Assembly (NCBI GenBank): GCA_039962225.1
Contig: JAMPKV010000001.1
Location: forward strand, 310,001-374,000
Length of the DNA: 64,000 nucleotides
Source of the DNA: Microcoleus sp. AS-A8
GTDB lineage: Bacteria; Cyanobacteriota; Cyanobacteriia; Cyanobacteriales; Coleofasciculaceae
Direction of reading: 5' to 3'
Shown here one piece after another: positions 25,840 through 35,100 of the stretch (positions are counted from its first letter, which is position 1; each line of letters opens with the position of its first letter). The notes beneath the pieces are model-generated. The model had not been told where the DNA came from and searched no databases. It was given only the letters and a program-made list of their open reading frames with translations. A program made the position numbers and the translations under genes.

Positions 25840-28800
25840 ATGAAACGCATCGTCTTGATTGCTGGGTTTGAATCGTTCAACGCTGACTTGTACCGCAAAG
25901 CGGCTCATCTGGCACAACAGCGCTGTCCTGAGTTGGATATTCGGGTTTTTAGCGAGCGCTCCCTCACCACCGAACCTGCTGCTGTTGAAGAAGCACTCAA
26001 AGACGCTGATGTCTTCTTCGGCAGTCTGATATTCGATTACGACCAAGTGCTGTGGCTGCGAGAACGAGTGCAACACATCCCCATTCGCCTCGTTTTCGAG
26101 TCTGCCCTCGAATTAATGAGTCTTACCCAAATCGGTGCGTTCAAAATTGGGGATAAGCCTAAGGGTATGCCCAAACCCGTTAAATTTATCCTCGACAAAT
26201 TCAGCAATGGGCGAGAGGAAGATAAACTCGCCGGTTACATCAGCTTCTTAAAAGTTGGCCCCAAGCTACTCAAATACATCCCTGCCAAAAAAGTTCAAGA
26301 CTTACGCAACTGGCTGATTATCTACGGATATTGGAATGCAGGCGGCGCGGATAACGTGGCGTCAATGTTTTGGACGCTAGCCGAAAAATACCTGGGGTTA
26401 AAAGTGGGAGAGATTCCCCCCCCTGTGGAAACTCCCAACATGGGATTGCTGCATCCTGACTATGCCAATTACTTTGAATCCCCTCGCCACTATCTGGAAT
26501 GGTATCGCCAAGCCAAGCCAGAAACCTGGCATTTGCCGGTGGTGGGAATCTTGCTGTATCGCAAGCATGTTGTCACCAAGCAGCCTTATATTCCCCAACT
26601 GATTCGCCACTTTGAAAACGCGGGTTTGATTCCAGTGCCGATTTTTATTAATGGCGTGGAAGGGCATGTTGCCGTGCGAGATTGGATGACATCGACGCAC
26701 GAAACCAGCCAACGCAAACTGGGTAATGTGGAAACACCCTCTCTTTCTCATGAGTCAGTCGAGGTAGATGCGATTGTTTCGACGATTGGCTTTCCCTTAG
26801 TCGGGGGGCCGGCGGGTTCGATGGAAGCAGGGCGTCAGGTGGAAGTCGCCAAGCGCATCCTCTCGGCTAAAAATGTGCCTTATTTCGTTGCCGCCCCCCT
26901 GTTGATTCAGGATATTCACTCTTGGACGCGCCAGGGAATTGGGGGGTTGCAAAGTGTTGTCTTATATGCATTGCCTGAATTAGATGGAGCAATCGACCCT
27001 GTACCTCTCGGTGGGTTGGTAGGAGAAGATATCTATCTGATTCCGGAACGGGTGAAGCGGTTAACCGGACGCCTTAAGCGCTGGATTGCCCTACGCAAGA
27101 CATCACCGACTGAAAAGAAAATTGCGATTATTCTGTATGGCTTCCCACCTGGGTACGGGGCAACAGGGACAGCGGCTTTATTAAATGTACCGCGATCGCT
27201 CCTGAATTTGCTCCAGTCTCTCAAAGACCAAGGGTACAACGTTGGGGACTTACCGGAAGATGGGGAAGAACTAATTCGCTGGGTGAAACAAGCGGATGAG
27301 AACCCCTCCCCGATCCTCCCCGTACAAGGGGAGGGAGCAAGATTATTCCCCTCCGTTAACGGGGGGGTTAGGGGGGGTTCCACCGTTAATGCCCAAACTC
27401 TAGAAAAATGGCTGGGTTACCTCCTCACTACCCGAATCGAGAAGCAGTGGAAATCCCTTACAGGAACGGGTATTAAAACATATGGGGATGAATTACAAAT
27501 TGGGGGCATTGAGTTAGGAAATATCTGGATTGGGGTGCAACCGCCCCTCGGTATTTCAGGTGATCCGATGCGGCTGATGTTTGAACGGGATATGACACCT
27601 CATCCTCAATATGCCGCATTCTATAAATGGTTACAGAATGACTTTAAGCCTGATGCTGTGGTTCACTTTGGAATGCACGGTACGGTTGAATGGTTACCGG
27701 GTTCTCCGTTAGGAAATACGGGCTATTCTTGGCCTGATATTCTCTTGGGAGATATGCCCCATCTTTATATTTATGCGGCTAATAATCCCTCCGAGTCAAT
27801 TTTGGCGAAACGTCGGGGCTATGGGGTGCTGATTTCCCACAATGTACCACCTTATGGTCGGGCGGGATTGTATAAAGAATTAATGGCACTGCGGGATTTA
27901 ATTTCGGAATATCGGGAAGATTCTGAGAAGAATTATGCCCTCAAAGAGGTAATTTGCAAGAAGATTGTGGACACGGGCTTAGAGGCAGATTGTCCGTTTG
28001 AGGAGGCGAAGAAGTTGGGGATGGCTTTTACGCCGGAGAATGCGCGGATGTTTAGCGTTCATGCTTTTAATGATTATTTGGTGAAGTTGTATGAGTATTT
28101 GCAGGTTGTAGAACAACGTCTGTTTTCATCGGGATTACATACTTTAGGTGAGGTACCAGATTCGGAAGGATTGACATCTTACCTGGAAGCTTATTTTGGA
28201 GAGGAGTTGTCACAAGAAGTGGTGGAGGCAATTGCGGAGGGAAGAATTGAACCACAGAGACACGGAGAACGTAGAGAAGTGGGTTTGGAGAGGTTAGAGG
28301 AGGGATTGAAGATTCGTGAGTTGTTGATGCAAACTAGCGATGAGTTGACGAATCTTTTACGAGGGTTGAATGGCGAGTATATTCCGCCTGCACCAGGGGG
28401 TGATTTGTTGCGCGATGGGTTGGGTGTATTGCCGACAGGGCGGAATATTCATGCGTTAGATCCCTATCGGATGCCATCCCCTGCGGCGTATGAACGGGGG
28501 AGAGAAATTGGACAAAAAATTATCACCCAGCACTTACAAGAACAGGGTGAGTATCCGGAAACAGTGGCGGTGATGTTGTGGGGATTGGATGCGATTAAAA
28601 CGAAGGGGGAATCGCTGGGTATTCTGCTGGAATTAGTGGGAGCAGAACCCGTAAAAGAAGGGACGGGGAGAATTGTGCGGTATGAGTTGAAACCGTTGGC
28701 AGAGGTTGGGCATCCTCGGATTGATGTGTTAGCCAATCTTTCGGGTATTTTTCGAGATAGTTTTGTCAATATTATTGAATTGCTGGATGACTTATTCAAA

Positions 28801-29610
28801 CGGGCAGCGGAAGCAGAGGAATCGGAGGAGCAGAATTTTATCCGCAAACATGCTTTGGCGTTGCGATCGCAAGGTATAAATAATGCCTCTGCGCGATTAT
28901 TTTCTAACCCGACTGGGGATTTTGGTTCTCTGGTAAATGACCAAGTTGTAGATGGAAATTGGGAAAATGGCGATGAGTTAGGGAATACCTGGCAAAGCCG
29001 CAATTCCTTTAGTTACGGCAGACAAGATAAAGGACAAGCGCGTCCGGAAATTCTTAACCAACTGCTGAAAACCACCAATCGCATTGTGCAAGAAATTGAC
29101 TCCGTGGAATATGGATTAACGGATATTCAGGAATACTATGCGAATACGGGAGGGTTGAAGAAGGCAGCGGAACAAAAACAAGGGAAAAAAGTTAGCGCTA
29201 GTTTTGTGGAAAGCTTCTCGAAAGACACCACACCCCGAAAATTAGAAGATTTGCTGCGTTTGGAATATCGCACAAAGTTATTGAATCCAAAATGGGCAGA
29301 TGCGATGGCGAATCAAGGTTCTGGCGGTGCTTATGAAATCTCGCAACGGATGACAGCGTTAATAGGTTGGGGGGGTACGGTTGATTTTACCGATTCTTGG
29401 GTGTACGACCAAGCGGCGGATACTTATGCGTTAGATGCAGAGATGGCGAATAAGTTGCGAGAGGCAAATTCTGAGGCATTTCGGAATGTTGTAGGTAGGA
29501 TGTTGGAGGCGCATGGGCGAGGATTTTGGCAACCGAGTGAAGAGAAGTTGCAAAAGTTGCAATCGTTGTATGAGTTGACGGATGAGGAATTGGAAGGGGT
29601 GAGGGTGTAG
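25840..29610 (+). CDS. bchH: magnesium chelatase H-subunit paralogue (BchH/ChlH/CobN family)
   Basis: The 1256-residue porphyrin-binding subunit would insert Mg into protoporphyrin IX with ChlI and ChlD. Family landmarks run throughout: VFFGSLIFDYDQV, ARNWLI-like DLRNWLIIYGYW, LPELDGAIDPVPLGG, HFGMHGTVEWLPGSPLG, LDPYRMPSPAAYERG and the C-terminal GGAYEISQRMTALIGWGGTVDF. The N terminus (MKRIVLIAGFESFNADLY) differs from the ~1330-residue main cyanobacterial ChlH, so this looks like the second, BchH-like paralogue; the main copy should be elsewhere. Two runs of repeat-derived residues (about 487-516 and 802-815) interrupt it in frame. Ends and motifs are intact, so it is probably still functional. 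No other chelatase gene adjoins it. Confidence 0.88.
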   Translation: MKRIVLIAGFESFNADLYRKAAHLAQQRCPELDIRVFSERSLTTEPAAVEEALKDADVFFGSLIFDYDQVLWLRERVQHIPIRLVFESALELMSLTQIGAFKIGDKPKGMPKPVKFILDKFSNGREEDKLAGYISFLKVGPKLLKYIPAKKVQDLRNWLIIYGYWNAGGADNVASMFWTLAEKYLGLKVGEIPPPVETPNMGLLHPDYANYFESPRHYLEWYRQAKPETWHLPVVGILLYRKHVVTKQPYIPQLIRHFENAGLIPVPIFINGVEGHVAVRDWMTSTHETSQRKLGNVETPSLSHESVEVDAIVSTIGFPLVGGPAGSMEAGRQVEVAKRILSAKNVPYFVAAPLLIQDIHSWTRQGIGGLQSVVLYALPELDGAIDPVPLGGLVGEDIYLIPERVKRLTGRLKRWIALRKTSPTEKKIAIILYGFPPGYGATGTAALLNVPRSLLNLLQSLKDQGYNVGDLPEDGEELIRWVKQADENPSPILPVQGEGARLFPSVNGGVRGGSTVNAQTLEKWLGYLLTTRIEKQWKSLTGTGIKTYGDELQIGGIELGNIWIGVQPPLGISGDPMRLMFERDMTPHPQYAAFYKWLQNDFKPDAVVHFGMHGTVEWLPGSPLGNTGYSWPDILLGDMPHLYIYAANNPSESILAKRRGYGVLISHNVPPYGRAGLYKELMALRDLISEYREDSEKNYALKEVICKKIVDTGLEADCPFEEAKKLGMAFTPENARMFSVHAFNDYLVKLYEYLQVVEQRLFSSGLHTLGEVPDSEGLTSYLEAYFGEELSQEVVEAIAEGRIEPQRHGERREVGLERLEEGLKIRELLMQTSDELTNLLRGLNGEYIPPAPGGDLLRDGLGVLPTGRNIHALDPYRMPSPAAYERGREIGQKIITQHLQEQGEYPETVAVMLWGLDAIKTKGESLGILLELVGAEPVKEGTGRIVRYELKPLAEVGHPRIDVLANLSGIFRDSFVNIIELLDDLFKRAAEAEESEEQNFIRKHALALRSQGINNASARLFSNPTGDFGSLVNDQVVDGNWENGDELGNTWQSRNSFSYGRQDKGQARPEILNQLLKTTNRIVQEIDSVEYGLTDIQEYYANTGGLKKAAEQKQGKKVSASFVESFSKDTTPRKLEDLLRLEYRTKLLNPKWADAMANQGSGGAYEISQRMTALIGWGGTVDFTDSWVYDQAADTYALDAEMANKLREANSEAFRNVVGRMLEAHGRGFWQPSEEKLQKLQSLYELTDEELEGVRV
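27298..27392. repeat. in-frame GC-rich hairpin repeat inside the chelatase gene
   Basis: Two hairpins lie side by side: CCTCCCC/GGGGAGG at 27315-27334 and CCCCTCCGTTAACGGGGGGG at 27348-27367. Repeats of this CCCCTCCC/GGGGGGTTAGGGGGG type normally lie between genes. Here they encode NPSPILPVQGEGARLF and SVNGGVRGGS within the protein, where the family has only a short linker before the TLEKWLGYLL motif. Confidence 0.75.
28242..28284. repeat. second in-frame repeat insertion in the chelatase gene
   Basis: The segment ACCACAGAGACACGGAGAAC is the start of the widespread ACAGAGACACAGAG-type intergenic repeat and here encodes EPQRHGERRE in a helical linker of the H subunit. The reading frame is kept. 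Confidence 0.6.
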
Positions 29611-29679
29611 AAAACTATGGAAGTCTATACTGCCTAATAGTCGCTATACGGGCTAGCTTTGGGATATCAGGAAACTACT

Positions 29680-30672
29680 ATGCAGCCAGAACAACAACAG
29701 CAATTTATCGAGGATTTTGGTGGACGTGCAAAAGACCATCTCTATACGATGGAACAATGTTTATTGAATCTACAAAAGACCAAAGAAATAGAGGTAGTCT
29801 ATCAGATACTGCGTGCCATCCACTCGATTAATGAGGGGGCAGCAGTGGTTGGGTTAAGTAGTATTAATCAAACAGCTCATCGCTTCCAAAAAAATCTCGA
29901 AGCTTTAAGAGATTATCCAGTTGAATTTGATCAAAAACTTGAGTCGCTATTTCTGCAAATTGTTGATGCTTTGTATTTATTGGTGAATAAATTAGAGGAA
30001 CCATTTGGACTGACTGAAAACGAGGCTAGTAAGATTATTTCGGATACAGAACCCGTATTTCAAGCTCTGAAGGCTCACTTAGATCTTCTAATCAATCCTC
30101 AGGTACCCTTTGCTGAAATAGAGCAAATATTTCCCCTCAAAAGTGCGGTACAAAACGCAGCTGATGAGTATAGCAAGCAAGCAGAGGTAATTATCGATGG
30201 TAGGGAAACCTTAATCCCAGAATCGATCCTGAAACAGTTACCCAGGTTGCTGACTCACTTGGTTAATAATGCCATTGCTCACGGAATAGAGTTACCCGAG
30301 GCGCGGCAGGCAGCAGGCAAATCGCCAGTGGGTCAGATTGTGCTTCGTGCCTTCCGCCAAGGTAACAAGATTGTGATTTCGTTTACTGATGATGGTGCTG
30401 GAATTGATGTGGAACGGGTGAAAGCTAAGGCGATTGAAAAGGAACTGATTAAAATTGATGAAGCTCAAAGTCTATCCACAATACAGGTGTATGAACTCCT
30501 CTACTGTCCCGATTTTAGTACTAAGGACGAGCGGGATTTGAGAGCAGGGCTAGGGTTTGGTTTAGATGTAATTCGCACAGAACTGACTAAACTAGGAGGG
30601 GTCATTAGCACCGATTCTAAATCAGGAAAAGGAACAAATTTTACTATTGTTTACCCTGAAAAAATTATTTAA
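29680..30672 (+). CDS. CheA-like Hpt-HATPase protein
   Basis: The ~330-residue protein opens with an Hpt-like helical bundle (RAIHSINEGAAVVGLSSINQ, with the candidate phospho-acceptor His near residue 47) and ends with a CheA-type HATPase (LTHLVNNAIAHGIELPEAR, DDGAGIDVERV, GLGFGLDVIRTELTKLGG). The dimerisation, CheW and receiver domains of a full CheA are absent, and no che genes are nearby. It may be a small histidine kinase for a separate phosphorelay. I start at this ATG, with CAGGAAA seven to eight bases upstream, rather than the TTG 21 bases earlier. Confidence 0.82.
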   Translation: MQPEQQQQFIEDFGGRAKDHLYTMEQCLLNLQKTKEIEVVYQILRAIHSINEGAAVVGLSSINQTAHRFQKNLEALRDYPVEFDQKLESLFLQIVDALYLLVNKLEEPFGLTENEASKIISDTEPVFQALKAHLDLLINPQVPFAEIEQIFPLKSAVQNAADEYSKQAEVIIDGRETLIPESILKQLPRLLTHLVNNAIAHGIELPEARQAAGKSPVGQIVLRAFRQGNKIVISFTDDGAGIDVERVKAKAIEKELIKIDEAQSLSTIQVYELLYCPDFSTKDERDLRAGLGFGLDVIRTELTKLGGVISTDSKSGKGTNFTIVYPEKII

Positions 30673-31033
30673 AAATAATGGAAATGAATACTGATTAACC
30701 GCCTAGGCAAACGTTTGATGGCTCGATTATCTTTTTACTTAAACAACTGAGAAATGAGTACCCGAAGCAATTACAAGGTGTAACCTCTCTAGAGAAAGAT
30801 TTTGAAACGAAGCAGCAAAACTACGTTGCGCTCGCACGCCGCTGATTCCGTTCGATCTTTTGATACTACCTCTACCTCGAAGGTATAATAATTGCTCCTC
30901 ATCAAGTGGGGCAGATGGGGCAGGTGGAACAAAAATGCTGGAATTGAGCCGTATCCAGATAGAATCATCTTTGGAACTTCCTCACATCTATTCAGCGTCA
31001 TTGAAAAAGTAAAGATTAGGTGAATATTCGTCT
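30673..31033. other. 361-base gap, no gene seen
   Basis: The only open frame is a poor minus-strand one without family resemblance. The segment TACCTCGAAGGTA (about 30874-30887) is a small imperfect palindrome. The promoter of the downstream amidase is presumably here. Confidence 0.35.
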
Positions 31034-31987
31034 ATGAAACAATATCTCGTAAGTCTTATATTCCTATTAGCTTTGTGGTTAACAGTAATAATTGTGAGTC
31101 CGAAGACGGGACGAACAGAATTGGTTAGTGATAACGAGTTTGGAGTACCCCATCAGTTATCCCCTAACTCCAGTAGCGATTCCAAAAATCTGGCTCCAGC
31201 TGTTCCATCCAGGTGTGCTCTACAGCCAGAACTCAATAAACAGACATGGAATCAATTCAGTGATATTGAGCTTCAGCCCATTACCCTTTCTCGCTTTAGG
31301 AAACTTGGCAGTGAAGTCAATCCATCTACAGGGGAACCTATGAATAGACAAGGTCTTTTAAGACTATTTAACAATTCTCCATCCCAACCCATCGAATCCG
31401 TTGCTGTAGCCCATCCAACAAACTATGGAGAACGTTTTCTGAATGACTTATATGGTAAACCTGCCCAATACGCTCCCATTGTTGTGATTCATGAAACCGT
31501 TGGTTCAGCTAGGAGTGCCATTAATTTATTCCAAACTCCACATCCACTGGATTCGCAACAAGTGAGCTATCACGCACTGATTAAACGCTCCGGTGAAATT
31601 GTTTATATTGTGCCTCCAGACATGAGAGCTTTTGGGGCGGGGAACTCGGTTTTTGAGGGAGAAAATAGACGAGAAACCGTAAAAACCAGTCCTGAACATC
31701 CTCCCTCAGTCAACAATTTTGCCTATCATGTATCTCTAGAAACACCAAGAGATGGCAATAATAATCGCCGACGACATAGTGGTTATACCAAGGCTCAATA
31801 CCAATCACTGGCCTGGTTAATCGCCAAAACAGGAGTCCCTGATTACCGGATTACAACTCATAAAGCTGTAGATCGTTCCGGTCAAAGAGGCGATCCACGA
31901 AGCTTTAACAAAGAGAATTTTTTGAACTTACTACAGGCTCAGCCTAGGACGAAGGAGATTGTAATTGATTGCCAACCCCCCTTATAA
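31034..31987 (+). CDS. secreted N-acetylmuramoyl-L-alanine amidase (Amidase_2)
   Basis: The 317-residue protein has a signal peptide (residues 1-28, LIFLLALWLTVIIVS). The ~170-residue PGRP-like amidase domain holds IVVIHETVGSARSAINLF (first zinc His), then VSYHALIKRSGEIVYIVPP and ITTHKAVDRSGQRGDP (late zinc His and Asp-rich loop). It should cleave the amide between MurNAc and the stem peptide in the periplasm. Residues ~30-130 are a variable linker without motifs. It is a single gene; the 15-kb hydrolase is a separate, multi-domain relative with no signal peptide. Confidence 0.88.
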   Translation: MKQYLVSLIFLLALWLTVIIVSPKTGRTELVSDNEFGVPHQLSPNSSSDSKNLAPAVPSRCALQPELNKQTWNQFSDIELQPITLSRFRKLGSEVNPSTGEPMNRQGLLRLFNNSPSQPIESVAVAHPTNYGERFLNDLYGKPAQYAPIVVIHETVGSARSAINLFQTPHPLDSQQVSYHALIKRSGEIVYIVPPDMRAFGAGNSVFEGENRRETVKTSPEHPPSVNNFAYHVSLETPRDGNNNRRRHSGYTKAQYQSLAWLIAKTGVPDYRITTHKAVDRSGQRGDPRSFNKENFLNLLQAQPRTKEIVIDCQPPL

Positions 31988-32098
31988 ACCTGATCAACGA
32001 CTACCTTGGTAAAGATATTTGACTGCAACTTGGTATAGCTGTAGCCATAAGAGTTAGGACTTTCTTTAACGGCCCAAACGACCACATAGCAGTAAAAA

Positions 32099-32136
32099 CC
32101 CTTCTGCCCTTTGCCCTGTGTCTTCTGCCTTTTGCT
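32099..32136. repeat. CTTCTGCC heptamer repeat
   Basis: Copies of CTTCTGCC and TTTGCCC variants lie in the gap between the amidase and the converging tamB-like gene. The sequence is of the same family as the block at 12845-12900. Confidence 0.65.
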
Positions 32137-32197
32137 ATATAAACAGAGAATCTCCGGTCAGCACTCTGTCTTGATTTACCAAGCCAATTTGTATCAC

Positions 32198-35100
32198 CTA
32201 AAATCGAGTTTCATACTCAACCACCGCCCGACTATCGCCCGAAAAATCAGTTGAACCTCGCAGAAGCGTCTTCTCATTGACTCGATAACGCAGACCAAAC
32301 TGAGCCGCTTGATCGGTCGTCAACTCTTTCGACACAGAAACCGAGAGATTACGACCGATGTCAACCCCAGCTTCAGCATTCAGTCCTAAAGCCGAGGATC
32401 GCCGTTTTTCATTTGTAATAATCGTGGGGGATAGACGAAACTCACTCAATCCCAAGGCGTCGCCGATAATATTTTGTACATTACCGAGCAATGCTGACCC
32501 TGCAAGGTTGACCAAACCCAGTGTGGTATCTCCTCGACCTAATGTATCAACAAAGCTACCCCCCAAGAGCGCCACGATTTCTGATTTGTTGCGGGATGGG
32601 GAACTAGTGAGTTCCAGATTATCCGTAAGCTGGCTGGCGGGGCCTTCCACCTTAGCCTGAATACGAACAGTTTGTAGGCTACCCACACCCGTCAGTGACG
32701 GAGCATCGTTAATCTCAGCGGATAGGGGGTCACTTGCAAGTCGCCGTTGCGTGCCTTCTGATACCGATGCCACGAGGCGCACATTGAGGATGGGGTCTAG
32801 TCCTTGCTTGCGTGTAAACTGGGCTGTATTTTCATAACCCCGTGCCAAGCGGAACTGGGTGGTAAAGAGATTGACTTGACCGCGCTTGATATCAATAGTC
32901 CCCTCCGGTTCGATGTTACCCAAAGAGCCATTCAGGGTGAGTGTACCATCGGCGAGGAAATTCAAGATGGGAGCTTTCGTAATTTGGACGTTTCTATCCA
33001 GCTTTAGCCTTAAGTTATCGAACTCAACGCGGTTCGATGAGGTAGAATCACCCCCAATCCCACCGCCACCACCGCCACCGCCACCACCAGTAGCTGCCGT
33101 TTGCTCAGCCAGGGACACATCTCCATTAAATAGGGTGACTTCACCCCCAATTTTAGGGTTGAGTGCCGTGCCAGCGATCGCGACGTTTCCTTGAACCCGA
33201 CCCCGATAAAGTCCTTTCAGGTTTAATCCCAGTTCACCAATATCTATCGCAATGCGCTGGTCTTGAGAACCCCCCTGAGAAATCGGGAGAGCTCCCACTG
33301 CCGTTACACTACCCCCACTGTACTGACCCGTCAGCGTTTCAACAATCTCAATCGTATTAAAGTTGAACCCGACTTTACCCTTGACATTGGTTAGGGGATC
33401 GGGGAGTGCAGACGCTTGAATGGTGGCATTCTCGATATTCGCACTTCCCTGGGCAACCAGTTGTTCCGGTCGATTGGTCTGCTGATTCAAGATTCCAGAA
33501 ACCTCAACTTGTACAGCACCTGTGCCATCCACCCAGCTCACTTGCCCCCCTGTAAACAGATTCAACAGGGCAATTCCATCATTTTGGACATTGATGTTGA
33601 GGTTGAGTTTGTCCGACGCCGGTGCGACAGTGGCAACCGGTAGCATAAAGGGAATACTACCGCCAATACTCAGGGGATTTTCCGACTCGGCAAGCAGGAG
33701 TTCGCTATTAAAGTTGAGACGGGCGTCGTTGTAACTAAAAGTACTCAGCGCTCTCTGAACATTAGTCTGGTTGAGCGTTGCATCAGCGAGGGTAATTACC
33801 CCTCTGGCTTGGGGATTTTTAATGCTACCGGAGAGTGTAGCGGTAGCGTTCAACAAACCGGTGAAGCCAACCAGATTGGGCGGTACGTTGGGAACTTTGG
33901 AAAGAACCGTTTGGAGTTGGTCAATTGGAATATTCTGTAATTGAAGCTGACCCGATTGTGCTTCGCCACCTATGGTTCCGGAATAGGAGATGAGACTGTT
34001 TCCGGATTGAATGCGTAGGGGTAACAGGGAAAGAACTCCATTTTCAAATCTCCCTTCACCCAGCACACTCACCTGGCTAATGTTGTAGGTATCCCATTTC
34101 CAATCTTGACCTTCAATATTAATTTGGGTGCTGATACCCGTAGCCAAAGAGCCATCTACAGTTACGGAACCCGTGAAGCGACCTTGGAGTTCGGCAATGT
34201 CGGGTAAGACAGATGAGGCTTCCCGTTGCTCACGTTGCTGTTCCTCCAATGCCTTGATTTCTGAAAGACGCCGTAGCTGAGTTTGCAGGGGTACATCGTC
34301 CAAGAGGATGGGTGTAACCAGAGTGCCGCCCTGAGAATTGAAGCTGAGATTCGCCGGGGTAACGTTAATCAGTTGAAACGCTTGCAAGGCGGCGACAACA
34401 ACCGGGAGTTCTCCCTGCTTGACAGTAAGTTTAACGTTTTGGAATTGAGGGCCAGCCGCTGTCCGGGAAATTTTACCCGAAAGCAAGTATTCATTATCAA
34501 GGGGTTGGGAGGAGTCGCTGCGGCGGGCGTTAAAGATCGGGCCTGTGATCGCAATATTATTGAGAGAAACCTCGAACGTCTTCAGGTTAACATCCAAGCT
34601 GCCGGAGATGTCTCCTTTCAACGGTTGGGTCGCGATCGCAGGGGGTACAGGAGTAAACTCTTTGAGTAGGGCGATCGGGAATTTCTGGGTGCTTACTTGT
34701 AACACATCTCCTTGCCGCTGGCCTTGAGCAATCGTCTCACCCCGCTTAATATCAAACGAGACGGGTTGGTAGTCGGAGCCAAGTGCCACCGCAATTCGGT
34801 CATTGGCACCCGCCAGATTCAGGTTCAATCCCTGTCCTGCTGCTGTATTGACACTCCCCGTCAGTGGAGATTCAAACGCCAGACCCTCGACGGCAAAATC
34901 TCGCAGTGCGATCGTGCCATTCACATTGGGAGCCGTCACGCTGCCTGCAATGCGACCGTTAAAATCCGCTTGTCCCGCTACATTGGTCGCAGTGGGAAAA
35001 TTGGCTGATAGTTGTTTTAAGTTCAAGTTGTTGGCTTGAACATTAAGATCGAACCCCTGAATCGCTTGTAAACCCTGATTGGCGAGGTTGACATTAACTA

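Noticed and set aside
25840-29610. Cobaltochelatase CobN
   Set aside because: N-terminal and C-terminal landmarks are those of magnesium-chelatase H subunits; cobN-type neighbours are absent.
30789-31001. Small minus-strand frame before the amidase
   Set aside because: Composition and start do not support coding.
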